Shown: positions 35,018-44,030 of the stretch, one piece after another
Numbering within the stretch: the first letter of the stretch is position 1
Layout: every line of letters starts with the position of its first letter
Origin: Agrobacterium genomosp. 13 str. CFBP 6927
Lineage (GTDB): Bacteria > Pseudomonadota > Alphaproteobacteria > Rhizobiales > Rhizobiaceae
Reading direction: 5' to 3'
Assembly (NCBI GenBank): GCA_900012615.1
Contig: LT009757.1
Coordinates: forward strand, 1,767,851 to 1,831,850
Length of the DNA: 64,000 bases
Translations under genes and position numbers: made by a program
The notes under the pieces: generated by a model
Database searches by the model: none
Seen by the model: the letters and a program-made list of their open reading frames with translations, nothing else
What the model was told of the DNA's origin: nothing

Positions 35018-36004
35018 CTAACGCGCGGTAATGCGCTCGACCATCGCAACGGGCACGACCTGAAGCCGCGTTTCCGGCTCGTCGCTGTCAAGCGCGGTCA
35101 GGACCTTCTCGGTCAGCGCGTCGAAGGATTGGGCAACGGTGGTCAGCTGATAGCTTTTCCAGCCGGCCTGAGGAATATCGTCGAAACCGACGATCGACAC
35201 GTCTTCCGGCACCCGGCGGCCCATTTCCAGCCGCGCCGCATCCATGAAACCGAGCGCGAGCAGGTCGTTCACACAGAAGGCCCCGTCTATCGTCTTGTCG
35301 ACCAGCAATTCGCAGCCGGCCTGATAACCGCTGTCATAACTCGTCGAGCCGCCCGACCAGGGGACAACCTCGATGCCTTCGATGGTCATGCGCTGGGTGA
35401 AAGCGCCGGCGCGGCGCAACTGTGCGGGCGTCTGGCTGCCGCTGGAAACGACCGCGACCTTCCTGCATTTTGCCTCCACGAGCCGCGTGGCGGCGAGATC
35501 GGCACCGTGGGAATCGTCGCTCAGCACCATGTTCGTATCGGTCCGGTCGAGGAGCCTGTTGATGAGGATGAGACGTACGCCGTTAGCGATGCACTCGTCG
35601 ACGATCGAGGCCGGCGGTTCGCCGGACAGGACGATAATCGCCTGAGCGCGAAACTCGAAGAGCAGCTCGATCAGCGGCGCGATATCCTTGCGCGCATCCG
35701 CCGCGTTCAACAGCAGGCACTGCAGACCGCGACGCAAAAGGCCGATACTGAGCAGATCGAGCTGCTTTGAAATGAATGGCGAGCTGAGATTGGCCCCGAC
35801 CACCCCGATGAGATTGGAACGGTCATTGTTAAGGCCCTGGGCCAGACGGTTGACGCGGTAGCCAAGTTCGTGTGCGGCCTTCAACACCTTGCGCCGGACA
35901 GCCTTCGATACGCTGCCGCCGGGGGTGAAAGTGCGCGAGACGGCGGAGCGCGAGACCCCGGCTTTTTTCGCCACTTCTTCGGCGGTCACGAACCCTCGCG
36001 TCAT
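35018..36004 (-). CDS. LacI-family transcriptional regulator
   Basis: Repressor-type regulator of 328 aa. The N-terminal HTH reads VTAEEVAKKAGVSRSAVSRTF (6-26), followed by the hinge helix GYRVNRLAQGLNNDRS, and the periplasmic-binding-like effector domain (GVVGANLSSPFISKQLD) fills the rest. It is divergent from the importer operon and convergent with the Na/Pi gene, so it likely controls this island. LacI proteins usually sense sugars or sugar phosphates, which supports a sugar- or polyol-like ligand for the importer. Confidence 0.93.
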   Translation of the reverse strand: MTRGFVTAEEVAKKAGVSRSAVSRTFTPGGSVSKAVRRKVLKAAHELGYRVNRLAQGLNNDRSNLIGVVGANLSSPFISKQLDLLSIGLLRRGLQCLLLNAADARKDIAPLIELLFEFRAQAIIVLSGEPPASIVDECIANGVRLILINRLLDRTDTNMVLSDDSHGADLAATRLVEAKCRKVAVVSSGSQTPAQLRRAGAFTQRMTIEGIEVVPWSGGSTSYDSGYQAGCELLVDKTIDGAFCVNDLLALGFMDAARLEMGRRVPEDVSIVGFDDIPQAGWKSYQLTTVAQSFDALTEKVLTALDSDEPETRLQVVPVAMVERITAR

Positions 36005-36522
36005 TCAACTCCCCCTTGTGAAACCTCATGTCTGATATCACAGGCCATAGGGGATCGACTATTCCAATCGTAATATTTCTGCTGGCAGGCGCTCCTGTGC
36101 AGGAAAGGCGATCCCTGCTTTCGCCAGCAAATATATCGTCCTCTTCATCATCATTTTGCCGGAAAAGACGATTGTGCACGGGCCGGCGTAAAAATTTGCA
36201 AAAATGAATCAATAAAGTCATTTAAAAACAATATGATAAACTAATGATCGCGTGTGCATTTTTTCGTTGACAAAATGCCGTTTAGGATCGATCATGCATT
36301 CCAAGGTCAGGCATTTTATGGAATTTTCATTCTATATTTTGCTTGCCGGCGATGTTCCCAGGAGGAGCTGGATCATCGTTGCTTGCGGGCCTGATATGCC
36401 CGCTGCTGAAGCATTGACACATTGCTCATGTTCGACGCACGCGCCGCCTGTATCGCAGGTTGCGCGCAGGCAGATGTTTGTCCGCGTGTCGGAGCAATGT
36501 TGCGGCCATATGGGGAGGAATA
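36005..36522. other. Divergent control region between LacI gene and importer operon; no gene seen
   Basis: About 520 bases, AT-rich around 36180-36310, with no credible coding frame. It contains a promoter candidate for the importer (36267-36295), 7-bp inverted elements ATGATCG (36244-36250) and CGATCAT (36289-36295) on either side of it, and AAATGA/TCATTT elements near 36203-36225. These are possible LacI-type sites, but none is a textbook operator. Confidence 0.45.
36267..36295 (+). promoter_or_regulatory. Promoter candidate for the importer operon
   Basis: A consensus -35 hexamer TTGACA (36267-36272) is spaced 17 bases from GATCAT (36290-36295). The -10 is imperfect. It would leave a leader of about 220 bases before the permease ATG. 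Confidence 0.45.
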
Positions 36523-38376
36523 ATGGCTCTTTTAAGCGAATCAACGAAGGCGGAGGCACTGGGGCGTCCCCCGACGACCGCGCCTTCCGCATGGCAGGCC
36601 TGGCGATATCGCCTCAAGGTCGCGCTCAGGGAGCCGACGACGCTCATCGGCGTGCTGACGGCGTTGCTTTTCACCTATCTGATCGTGGTTCCGATCATCT
36701 CGATTGTGCTCGATGCCGTCCGCGTCCAGTTCGGTCACGAACGGCGTCTCGGCAAGGATGTCGGTGATCTCACGCTTTATTATCTCGACAGGGCGTTCTT
36801 CTCGCCCGTCGCAACGGATCTCTTCTGGCATCCGCTCTTCAATACACTCACCGTTGCTTTGGGGGCGATTGCGCTTTCGCTGGTTATCGGCACGGTGCTT
36901 GCCTGGCTTATCAGCCGCACGGATATGTTCGGTCGCCGCTGGTTCGCGACTGCGCTGATCGTGCCCTATATGTTGCCCGCCTGGACCTTCGCTCTTGCCT
37001 GGACAACGCTGTTCAAGAACCGCACCGTCGGTGGTCAGCCCGGCTGGTTCGAGGCGATGGGCCTGACACCGCCGGACTGGGTGGCCTATGGTCGTTTCCC
37101 GATCACCATCATCCTTGCCCTGCATTACACACCTTTCGTCATCCTGCTGTTCGGCTCGGCGCTGCGCCGTTTCGACTCGCAGCTGGAGGATTCGGCCCGC
37201 ATTCTTGGCGCCCATAGGTACCAGGTGGCTCTGCAGGTCATCCTGCCGCTGATGCGCCCGGCGCTGCTCTCTTCCATGGTGCTGATCTTTGCAAAGTGCC
37301 TCGGTGAATTCGGCGTACCCTATGTTCTCGGCCTTCCCGTGAAGTTCGAGGTGCTGTCGACATCGCTGTTCCGTAGTATTGCCTCGCGCCAGACCGGCGT
37401 TGCCGGTGTCGTTGCGGCCTCGATCATGCTCATCGGCATCATCACGCTGATGATCGATGCCCGCCTCGTTCGCGAAGCCCGGCGTTTCGTGACGATCGGC
37501 TCCAAGGGTTCCATGAACCGGCAAAGCCGTCTCGGCAGAATGCGTCTTCCGGCAACGGGCTTTGCGGCCGCCGTCTTCATTCTCAGCGTCGGCCTGCCTT
37601 TGCTTACACTCGCCCTCTCGACCGTCATGAAGATGCCGGCCAAATTCACGTTCGACAATTTCACGCTCGACTACTGGATTGGCAGCAATCTCAACACGGT
37701 CGCCTTGCAGACCGGCGTTCTTCTGAGCCCCGATCTCTGGGCGGCTGCGAAAAACACGATGATGATCGTCGGTCTTGCCTCGCTCACATCAGGCGTTCTC
37801 GGCCTGCTTGTCGGTTATGTCGTCATCCGCACGCCGGTGCGGGCGCTCTCGGTCTATCTGCGTCAGGTCACGTTCCTGCCCTATCTGGTGCCGGGCATCG
37901 CCTTTGCCGCCGCCTATCTCTCGCTGTTTGCGGTGCCACGCGGGCCGATGCCGGCACTCTATGGCACGGTGACAATCCTTATCCTGGCGTTGATCGCCGA
38001 CCAGATGCCCTATGCCTCGCGTGCGGGTATTTCGGCCATGACACAGCTTGGAAAGGACCCGGAAGAGGCGGCGCAGATTGCCGGTGCCGGCTGGTTCCGC
38101 CGCATGATCTCGATCGTCATTCCGATCCAGAAGGGATCGCTGGTGACTGGGGTTCTCCTGCCCTTCATCTCGGGCATCAAGGGCCTGAGCCTGTTCGTGA
38201 TCCTCGCCGTGCCGAGCACGGATGTTCTGACCACCTATTCGCTGCGGCTGGTCGATTACCACTATACGCAGGCCGCCAACGCCGTGGTGCTGATCATCGC
38301 CGGCATTGCCTATTTCGGTACCCTGCTGGCCCAGAAGCTGACCCGCACAAATCTTGCAGAAGGACTTGGAAGCTGA
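36523..38376 (+). CDS. AfuB/FbpB-type ABC transporter permease (fused double permease)
   Basis: Inner-membrane protein of 617 aa made of two homologous permease halves, about 12 helices. Each half has an EAA coupling loop: EDSARILGAHRYQVALQV near 222-239, and EEAAQIAGAGWFRRMISI near 515-532. This layout is shared by ferric-iron (FbpB/SfuB), AfuB sugar-phosphate and phosphonate-type importers; annotation pipelines often call all of them iron transporters. The ATG at 36523 has an ideal GGGGAGGAATA site. The phosphatase-rich context favours a phosphorylated ligand over iron. Confidence 0.9.
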   Translation: MALLSESTKAEALGRPPTTAPSAWQAWRYRLKVALREPTTLIGVLTALLFTYLIVVPIISIVLDAVRVQFGHERRLGKDVGDLTLYYLDRAFFSPVATDLFWHPLFNTLTVALGAIALSLVIGTVLAWLISRTDMFGRRWFATALIVPYMLPAWTFALAWTTLFKNRTVGGQPGWFEAMGLTPPDWVAYGRFPITIILALHYTPFVILLFGSALRRFDSQLEDSARILGAHRYQVALQVILPLMRPALLSSMVLIFAKCLGEFGVPYVLGLPVKFEVLSTSLFRSIASRQTGVAGVVAASIMLIGIITLMIDARLVREARRFVTIGSKGSMNRQSRLGRMRLPATGFAAAVFILSVGLPLLTLALSTVMKMPAKFTFDNFTLDYWIGSNLNTVALQTGVLLSPDLWAAAKNTMMIVGLASLTSGVLGLLVGYVVIRTPVRALSVYLRQVTFLPYLVPGIAFAAAYLSLFAVPRGPMPALYGTVTILILALIADQMPYASRAGISAMTQLGKDPEEAAQIAGAGWFRRMISIVIPIQKGSLVTGVLLPFISGIKGLSLFVILAVPSTDVLTTYSLRLVDYHYTQAANAVVLIIAGIAYFGTLLAQKLTRTNLAEGLGS

Positions 38377-39509
38377 TGCCTACCATCAACCTGCGCGGGG
38401 CGCAGAAAAACTACGGTGTGAATTCCGCAAATGCGGTTTCCGATCTCGATCTCGAAATCCGCGACGGCGAATTCATGTGCCTGCTCGGCCCTTCCGGCTG
38501 CGGCAAGACCACGACGCTGCGCATGATCGCCGGCCTTGAAAACCTTTCCGGCGGTGAAATCCGCGTTGGCGACAGGGTGATAGACTCAGTCAACGACGGC
38601 ATTTTCGTGCCGCCGGAAAAGCGCGAAATGGGCCTTGTCTTCCAGAGCTACGCGCTCTGGCCGCATCTGACCATCGAGCGCAACACGGATTTCGGCCTGC
38701 GCCTGCGCAAGCTGCCGAAAGCCGAGCGGGAGGAGCGCGTCGAACGCGTCATGCAGGCGCTCGACATCGCCAAGTATCGCGACCGTTATCCCTCGCAGCT
38801 TTCCGGAGGGCAGCAGCAGCGTGTGGCGCTTGCTCGCATGCTTGCCGTCAATCCGGGTGTGCTGCTTCTGGATGAACCGCTCTCCAACCTCGATGCCCGG
38901 CTTCGGCTGGAAATGCGCGCCGAGCTGAAGCGGCTGCACAAGGAGTTCAAGACCACCATCGTTTTCGTGACGCATGACCAGTGGGAGGCCATGACGCTTG
39001 CCACCACCATTGCGGTGATGAACGAGGGCACCCTGCAGCAGATGGGCACGCCGAACGATATCTACGACCGCCCGGCCAATCGCTTCGTCGCCGAATTCGT
39101 CGGCAGCCCGCCGATCAATATCTTGACCTTCGGCCAGCCCGGCGTGTCCGATATCGCCGACAATGCGGAGGCCTATTTCGCAACGCGTTATCCACAATTG
39201 CGCGGCATTGCCTCGGTCGGCATGCGGCCGGAGGCGATGGGTTATGCGGCAAGGCGGGAGGATGTTCCACAGGGCAGCTTCTCCGGAGAAATGACGGTGA
39301 CGGGCGTGCTTCCGACAGGTGGCAGCTGGATTCTCGAATTGAGGAGCGAGAACCACACGCTGTTCCTGACCACCCATGCCCTGCCGCGCATCGACAGTGG
39401 CGACCGTGTGTTTTTCCACGTGCCGCCGGAGGCCCTGCATGTCTTCGACGCCAAGGGGCAGCGGATCACCGAGGCGGACACGGTGCTGAGGAGCAGTTCT
39501 TACAACTGA
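38376..39509 (+). CDS. ABC transporter ATP-binding protein (FbpC/AfuC/UgpC-type)
   Basis: Cytoplasmic ATPase of 377 aa. Walker A GPSGCGKTT is at 38-46, the signature LSGGQQQRVALARM near 143, Walker B LLLDEPLSNLDA after it, and the switch reads FVTHDQWEAMTLA with Trp in the usually variable position. A TOBE-type C-terminal domain follows (from about 240), as in transporters for sugars, glycerol phosphate and iron. The ATG overlaps the permease stop by one base (TGATG). One ATPase would work as a homodimer with the double permease. Confidence 0.93.
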   Translation: MPTINLRGAQKNYGVNSANAVSDLDLEIRDGEFMCLLGPSGCGKTTTLRMIAGLENLSGGEIRVGDRVIDSVNDGIFVPPEKREMGLVFQSYALWPHLTIERNTDFGLRLRKLPKAEREERVERVMQALDIAKYRDRYPSQLSGGQQQRVALARMLAVNPGVLLLDEPLSNLDARLRLEMRAELKRLHKEFKTTIVFVTHDQWEAMTLATTIAVMNEGTLQQMGTPNDIYDRPANRFVAEFVGSPPINILTFGQPGVSDIADNAEAYFATRYPQLRGIASVGMRPEAMGYAARREDVPQGSFSGEMTVTGVLPTGGSWILELRSENHTLFLTTHALPRIDSGDRVFFHVPPEALHVFDAKGQRITEADTVLRSSSYN

Positions 39510-39553
39510 AAACGACGAAAAGACTGACAATCGCTTGCTGAAGGAGGAGCAGT

Positions 39554-40681
39554 ATGAAGCGGAAAATGACGGGCGGCCTTTGCCGTCTCCTGTGTGCAAC
39601 GGCAATTGCCGCAACGCTTGGCGGCGTGGCGAAGGCGGGGGAGCCTTTCGACCTCAATGCCCTGATCGAGGCTGCCAAAAAGGAAAAGCCGATCACCGTC
39701 TATGACAGCACGGGCAAGATCGTGGAAATGGCGAAGAACTTCGCCGCAAAATATGGCGTGGGCGCAGAGGGCGCGAAGGTAAAGGCGTCCGCGCAGCTGG
39801 AAATGGTCATTCGCGAGGCGCGGGCCAATAATATTCAGGGTGACGTCTCGATCATCAGCGATGCGCCGGCGGCGATGGCGCAGCTTATTCCGATGGGCTT
39901 TGTCGAAAGCTGGCTGCCGCCGGATCTCGCCGGCAATATTCCGCCCGAATATCAGGATCCACTTACCGTCGTCACCAGCGCCAATGTCTGGGCTTACAAT
40001 ACCGAGCTTTTCGACAAATGCCCCGTTTCCAACATCTGGGAACTGACCGATCCGACGTGGAAGGGCAAGGTGGCGATGCAGGACCCGCTCGGCAAGGCAT
40101 CCTATGTCGACTGGTTCAACCAGATGGCAGCGCATGGCGATGGCGACGTGAAGGCCGCCTATAAGGCGCTTTACGGCAAGGAGCTGGAGACCGCAGAGAC
40201 AAGCGCGACGGCGGCCTGGGTGAAGGCGCTGGCCGCCAACGCGCCGCTTCTGACCGATGCCGATGCGGCGGCAGCCGAGGCCGTTGGTACGCCCGGCCAG
40301 AAGGCGCCATTCATGGGCCTCATCAGCTCGGCGAAGTTCCGCGACAATGCCGACAAGGGTATGAAACTCGGCCTCTGCAAGGAGCTGAAGCCGTGGATCG
40401 GCTGGCTTTATCCGGGCGTCGGCCTGATCACCAAGGGCACCGATAGCCCGAATGCGGCAAAGCTCTTCATTCACTACGTCATGACCGCGGAAGGCATCGC
40501 GCCACAGGCGATTGACGGCAAGATGTCCACCAATAAAGACGTGAAACTGCCCGCCGACGAGCCTTCCGGCATCGGCGCCGTGCTTGATCGCGTTCTGCCC
40601 TACAGCATGGCCACCAGCCTTGAAGACTGGGATGCACGCGAAACCTGGCAGGACTTCTGGCGCGTGAACTACAAAAAATAA
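39554..40681 (+). CDS. ABC transporter solute-binding protein, AfuA/FbpA-type (paralogue 1 of 3)
   Basis: Periplasmic binding protein of 375 aa with a Sec signal ending near AKAGEPFDLN. The first ligand loop reads ITVYDSTGKIVEMA (about 48-61), and VWAYNTELFDKCPVSNIW (about 140-157) lies in the hinge region. It ends TWQDFWRVNYKK, as does paralogue 2; paralogue 3 is similar. A strong GAAGGAGGAG site precedes the ATG. It is the first of three tandem copies behind one permease and one ATPase. The DSTGK loop is typical of anion-binding members of this class, but the ligand is not determined. Confidence 0.9.
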   Translation: MKRKMTGGLCRLLCATAIAATLGGVAKAGEPFDLNALIEAAKKEKPITVYDSTGKIVEMAKNFAAKYGVGAEGAKVKASAQLEMVIREARANNIQGDVSIISDAPAAMAQLIPMGFVESWLPPDLAGNIPPEYQDPLTVVTSANVWAYNTELFDKCPVSNIWELTDPTWKGKVAMQDPLGKASYVDWFNQMAAHGDGDVKAAYKALYGKELETAETSATAAWVKALAANAPLLTDADAAAAEAVGTPGQKAPFMGLISSAKFRDNADKGMKLGLCKELKPWIGWLYPGVGLITKGTDSPNAAKLFIHYVMTAEGIAPQAIDGKMSTNKDVKLPADEPSGIGAVLDRVLPYSMATSLEDWDARETWQDFWRVNYKK

Positions 40682-40696
40682 CGGGGGAACGACGCA

Positions 40697-41842
40697 GTGA
40701 CTATCATGACCAAGAACCGATATGGCGGCGGGCGGCGGCGGATAGCTGCCTCCGCACTCAGCCTCATCTTCTCGCTTTCGCTTGGCGGCGCTGCCCATGC
40801 GCAGGACGCCTTCAATCTCGATGCGCTTATCGACGCTGCGAAGAAGGAAAAACCGATCACCGTCTACGCGGTGACCGGCAAGATCGTCGATACCGCGCAG
40901 GCCTTCACAGCCAAATATGGCGTGCAGGCGAGCGGCAAGAAGGTGAACGAGGCAACGCAGGTCGAGCTGATGATCCGCGAACATCGCGCCGGCAATGTCG
41001 TCGGCGATGTCAGCGTCGCAACGGATGTCGCCTCCGCCATGGGGGAACTCCTGCCGGAAGGCATCGCCACCAGTTGGTCACCGCCGGATATGGAAGGTGA
41101 TATTCCGCAAAAGCTGCGCGATCCGCTGGTGGTCGTCTCGGATCCGCATGTCTGGACCTACAACACCGAGAAATACGAAAAATGCCCGGTCACCAACATC
41201 TGGCAACTGACGGAGCCGCGTTGGAAGGGCAAGCTTGCCATGCTCGATCTTTTCGACAAGCCGCTTTATGCCGACTGGTTCAACCAGATCGAAACCCATC
41301 ACGATGCCGATGTCGCCAAGGCTTATGAGGACCTTTACGGCAAGAAGCTGGAAACGGGCGAAAAAAGCGCGACGGCGGCCTGGGTGAAGGCCTTTGCCGA
41401 AAACGCTCCCCTGTTGACGGATTCGAGCACGGTTGCCGATGCGGCTGGCGCTCCGGGGCAGACCGATCCCTTCTTCGTCATCACCTCGGCGGCGAAATAT
41501 CGTGACAATGAGGCCAAGGGGCTGAAGCTCGGTCTTTGCAGCGGGGTCAAGCCGTTTTCCGGTTTCCTTTATCCCGGCTTCGGCCTGATTGCCGGGCAGA
41601 CCAAAAGCCCGAATGCGGCGAAGCTTTTCCTGCATTACCTGATGACGCAAGAGGGCATCGCACCACAGACGGTCGACGGCAAAATCTCCGGCAACACGAA
41701 AATCGCCCTGCCGGCGGATGAACCCTCGAAGGTTGCCGATCATCTCGACGAGCTGATGGCTTTCGATGCTGCAACGGCGGCCGACGATCTCGACAAGCGC
41801 GAAGGCTGGCAGGATTTCTGGCGCGTGAACTACAAAAAATAA
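40697..41842 (+). CDS. ABC transporter solute-binding protein, AfuA/FbpA-type (paralogue 2 of 3)
   Basis: Periplasmic binding protein of 381 aa, starting at GTG (40697) or possibly the ATG nine bases later. The signal peptide ends at AHAQDAFNLD. It aligns along its whole length with its neighbours, but the ligand loop is changed to ITVYAVTGKIVDTA, and SDAPAAMAQL-type residues are replaced by TDVASAMGEL. These changes fall where paralogues 1 and 3 agree, so this copy probably has a different ligand preference. It is 15 bases behind paralogue 1. Confidence 0.9.
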   Translation: MTIMTKNRYGGGRRRIAASALSLIFSLSLGGAAHAQDAFNLDALIDAAKKEKPITVYAVTGKIVDTAQAFTAKYGVQASGKKVNEATQVELMIREHRAGNVVGDVSVATDVASAMGELLPEGIATSWSPPDMEGDIPQKLRDPLVVVSDPHVWTYNTEKYEKCPVTNIWQLTEPRWKGKLAMLDLFDKPLYADWFNQIETHHDADVAKAYEDLYGKKLETGEKSATAAWVKAFAENAPLLTDSSTVADAAGAPGQTDPFFVITSAAKYRDNEAKGLKLGLCSGVKPFSGFLYPGFGLIAGQTKSPNAAKLFLHYLMTQEGIAPQTVDGKISGNTKIALPADEPSKVADHLDELMAFDAATAADDLDKREGWQDFWRVNYKK

Positions 41843-41891
41843 CGGCAGGGCGGGCGCGAGCCTGCCTCGCCTTTTCCTTGGGAGGGGAACG

Positions 41892-43004
41892 ATGAGAAGA
41901 AGCAGATTTTTACCGATGACGGCGATGGCGACTGTCATTGCAGGCTTATCCGCAATGAGCGCCACGGCCGAAGAAACCTTCGATCTCGATGCGATCTTGG
42001 CGGCAGCGAAGCAGGAAAAGCCGATCAATATCTACGACAGCACCGGCAAGATCGTGGAGATGGCCGACAAGTTCAGCGCCAAATACGGGCTGAAGGCGAC
42101 AGGCGTGAAGGTGTCCGCCAACAGCCAGCTGGAAATGATCATCCGCGAAAGCCAGTCCGGCAACGTGCAGGGCGATGTGGTGCTGATTACCGATGCGCCA
42201 TCGGCACTCGCGCAGCTTCTGCCGGCGGGTTTTGTCGAGAATTATCTACCGGGCGACATGGTGGCGAAGATCCCGGCGCAGTTCCAGAACCCGCTGGCAA
42301 TCTCCACCAACGCCAATGTCTGGGCCTATAATACGGAAGCCTATGACAAATGCCCGGTGAGCAACATCTGGGAACTGACCGAGCCGAAATGGAAAGGCAA
42401 GGTCGCCATGGTCGATCCCTTGAGCAAGAGCACCTATACGGACTGGTTCAACCAGCTCGAAGCCCATGGCAATGAAAAGGTGGCGGCCGCCTACAAGGCG
42501 CATTTCGGCAAGGATATCGACAAGGACGCCGCGGCAGCCTGGATCAAGGCGCTGGCGCAGAACGGCCCGCTTGCCACCGATGGTGACGACCCCGTGGCGG
42601 AAGCCGTCGGTGCGCCCGGCCAGAAGCAGCCCTTCTTCGGCCTGCTCAGCTCGGCCAAGTTCCGAGATAATGCCGACAAGGGCTACAAGCTTGGCCTCTG
42701 CACCGGTCTCGATCCATGGGTTGGCTGGACCTACATCAAGCTTGGGCTGATCGCGTCGAAGACCAAAAGTCCGAACATGGCGAAGCTCTTCATCCATTAC
42801 GTCCTGACGGAAGAGGGCATCGCCCCGCAGATGAAGGACGGCAAGCTGCCGACCAACATCGACATCAAGATGCCGGCTGACGAGCCTTCGGGACTGATGA
42901 AGGTTGCCGACAAGCTGATGGGTTATGATTCCGCCACTGGCCTCAACGATTTCGATCGTCGCGAGGAATGGCAGGATGTCTGGCGCGTCAATTACAGGAA
43001 ATGA
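41892..43004 (+). CDS. ABC transporter solute-binding protein, AfuA/FbpA-type (paralogue 3 of 3)
   Basis: Periplasmic binding protein of 370 aa. The signal peptide ends near ATAEETFDLD. It shares the YDSTGKIVEMA loop and the TNANVWAYNTEAYDKCPVS hinge strand with paralogue 1, making these two closer to each other than to paralogue 2. A short deletion is seen in the segment KDIDKDAAAAWIKA compared with the ETGEKSATAAWVKA-type loop of the others. An excellent GGGAGGGGAACG site precedes the ATG. The order suggests two successive duplications of one ancestral gene. Confidence 0.9.
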   Translation: MRRSRFLPMTAMATVIAGLSAMSATAEETFDLDAILAAAKQEKPINIYDSTGKIVEMADKFSAKYGLKATGVKVSANSQLEMIIRESQSGNVQGDVVLITDAPSALAQLLPAGFVENYLPGDMVAKIPAQFQNPLAISTNANVWAYNTEAYDKCPVSNIWELTEPKWKGKVAMVDPLSKSTYTDWFNQLEAHGNEKVAAAYKAHFGKDIDKDAAAAWIKALAQNGPLATDGDDPVAEAVGAPGQKQPFFGLLSSAKFRDNADKGYKLGLCTGLDPWVGWTYIKLGLIASKTKSPNMAKLFIHYVLTEEGIAPQMKDGKLPTNIDIKMPADEPSGLMKVADKLMGYDSATGLNDFDRREEWQDVWRVNYRK

Positions 43005-43063
43005 TCCCGGCTGGCGCGGCCCCCGCCGCGCCGGTCCCTCCTTTGAGAACGAACAGACTGGAT

Positions 43064-43981
43064 ATGCCGATGCAAAGCCCTTCTTCGACCGAACATAAAC
43101 CTGAAAACGAGGAGGCGCTTTCCCGCTCGGTGCGGCTGATGAAAATAGCCGAGGCGGCGGCGCGTGCCGTGCGCGATCCGCTGCTGACGGCATTCCGATC
43201 GGACATGGCCGTGGACTACAAGGTCGATCTCCACGATATCGTCACCATTCACGACAAACGCGCCGAAGCCACGATCCGCGCCGTCATTCTCGAACGGGAA
43301 CCCAATTCGGCGATCATGGGCGAAGAGGGCGGGCAGAGCGGCAGCGGTGATGTGCAATGGTATGTCGATCCAATCGACGGCACGGCGAATTTCGCACGCG
43401 GCCTTGCCTTCTGGTGCGTATCGATTGCCGCCGTCATTAACGGCGAGGCCGTTGCCGGCGTGGTCTATGATCCCGTGGCGGACCAGATGTTTTCCGCCAA
43501 TCTTGAGGCTTCCTATCTGGACGGAGACAAGCTGCGCTCCCGCAGTGTTGCAGACGAGACCCGGGCGACATTGATCACCGGTTATCCTGTCTCGCGAGAT
43601 TTCCGGCTGGATGGGCGGGAAGCGGCGCTTGCCAATTTCGGTGCTCTTGTCGAGACCTTCTCGACATTGCGCCGGCCTGGCAGCGCCGCGCTCAGCATCG
43701 CCCATGTTGCGGCGGGCTGGACGGATGCGGCTACCGGTTTCGGCGTCAATGCCTGGGATGTGGCCGCAGCCATCCTCATTCTGAAGAATGCCGGCGGAAC
43801 CTATGAGCCGCTGACGCTCGGCAAGGTGGCGGAGGGTTCTGCCGATTTTCTCTGCCCTGGTTATATCGCCACGGGCGAGGGGGCGAATTACCCGACATTG
43901 CAGCGGGTGGCGCGGTCCATATCCGAAAACCGCATCGCCAAAGCAGCGATCCGGCAAAGCCAGACAGCTGCCAACGCCTGA
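43064..43981 (+). CDS. Inositol monophosphatase-family phosphatase (second copy)
   Basis: Mg-dependent phosphomonoesterase of about 305 aa. Metal motifs: GEEGG near 86-90, DPIDGTANFARG near 102-113, and NAWDVAAAILIL near 229-240. I use the ATG at 43064; starts upstream would run into the binding-protein gene. No signal peptide is visible. It is the paralogue of the gene at 30058 and is again followed by a Cys-phosphatase, so the pair has been duplicated as a unit or recruited twice. It belongs to the importer operon. Confidence 0.86.
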   Translation: MPMQSPSSTEHKPENEEALSRSVRLMKIAEAAARAVRDPLLTAFRSDMAVDYKVDLHDIVTIHDKRAEATIRAVILEREPNSAIMGEEGGQSGSGDVQWYVDPIDGTANFARGLAFWCVSIAAVINGEAVAGVVYDPVADQMFSANLEASYLDGDKLRSRSVADETRATLITGYPVSRDFRLDGREAALANFGALVETFSTLRRPGSAALSIAHVAAGWTDAATGFGVNAWDVAAAILILKNAGGTYEPLTLGKVAEGSADFLCPGYIATGEGANYPTLQRVARSISENRIAKAAIRQSQTAANA

Positions 43982-44030
43982 ACAAGCAAAGACATGACGG
44001 CGGCCATATCGGCGCCGATGGAGACATGAC

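Noticed and set aside
36523-43004. Annotation as a ferric iron importer (FbpABC)
   Set aside because: The permease and ATPase class does include iron systems, but the binding proteins and the phosphatase, Na/Pi and LacI context argue for a phosphorylated organic ligand; I kept the class name but not the iron role.
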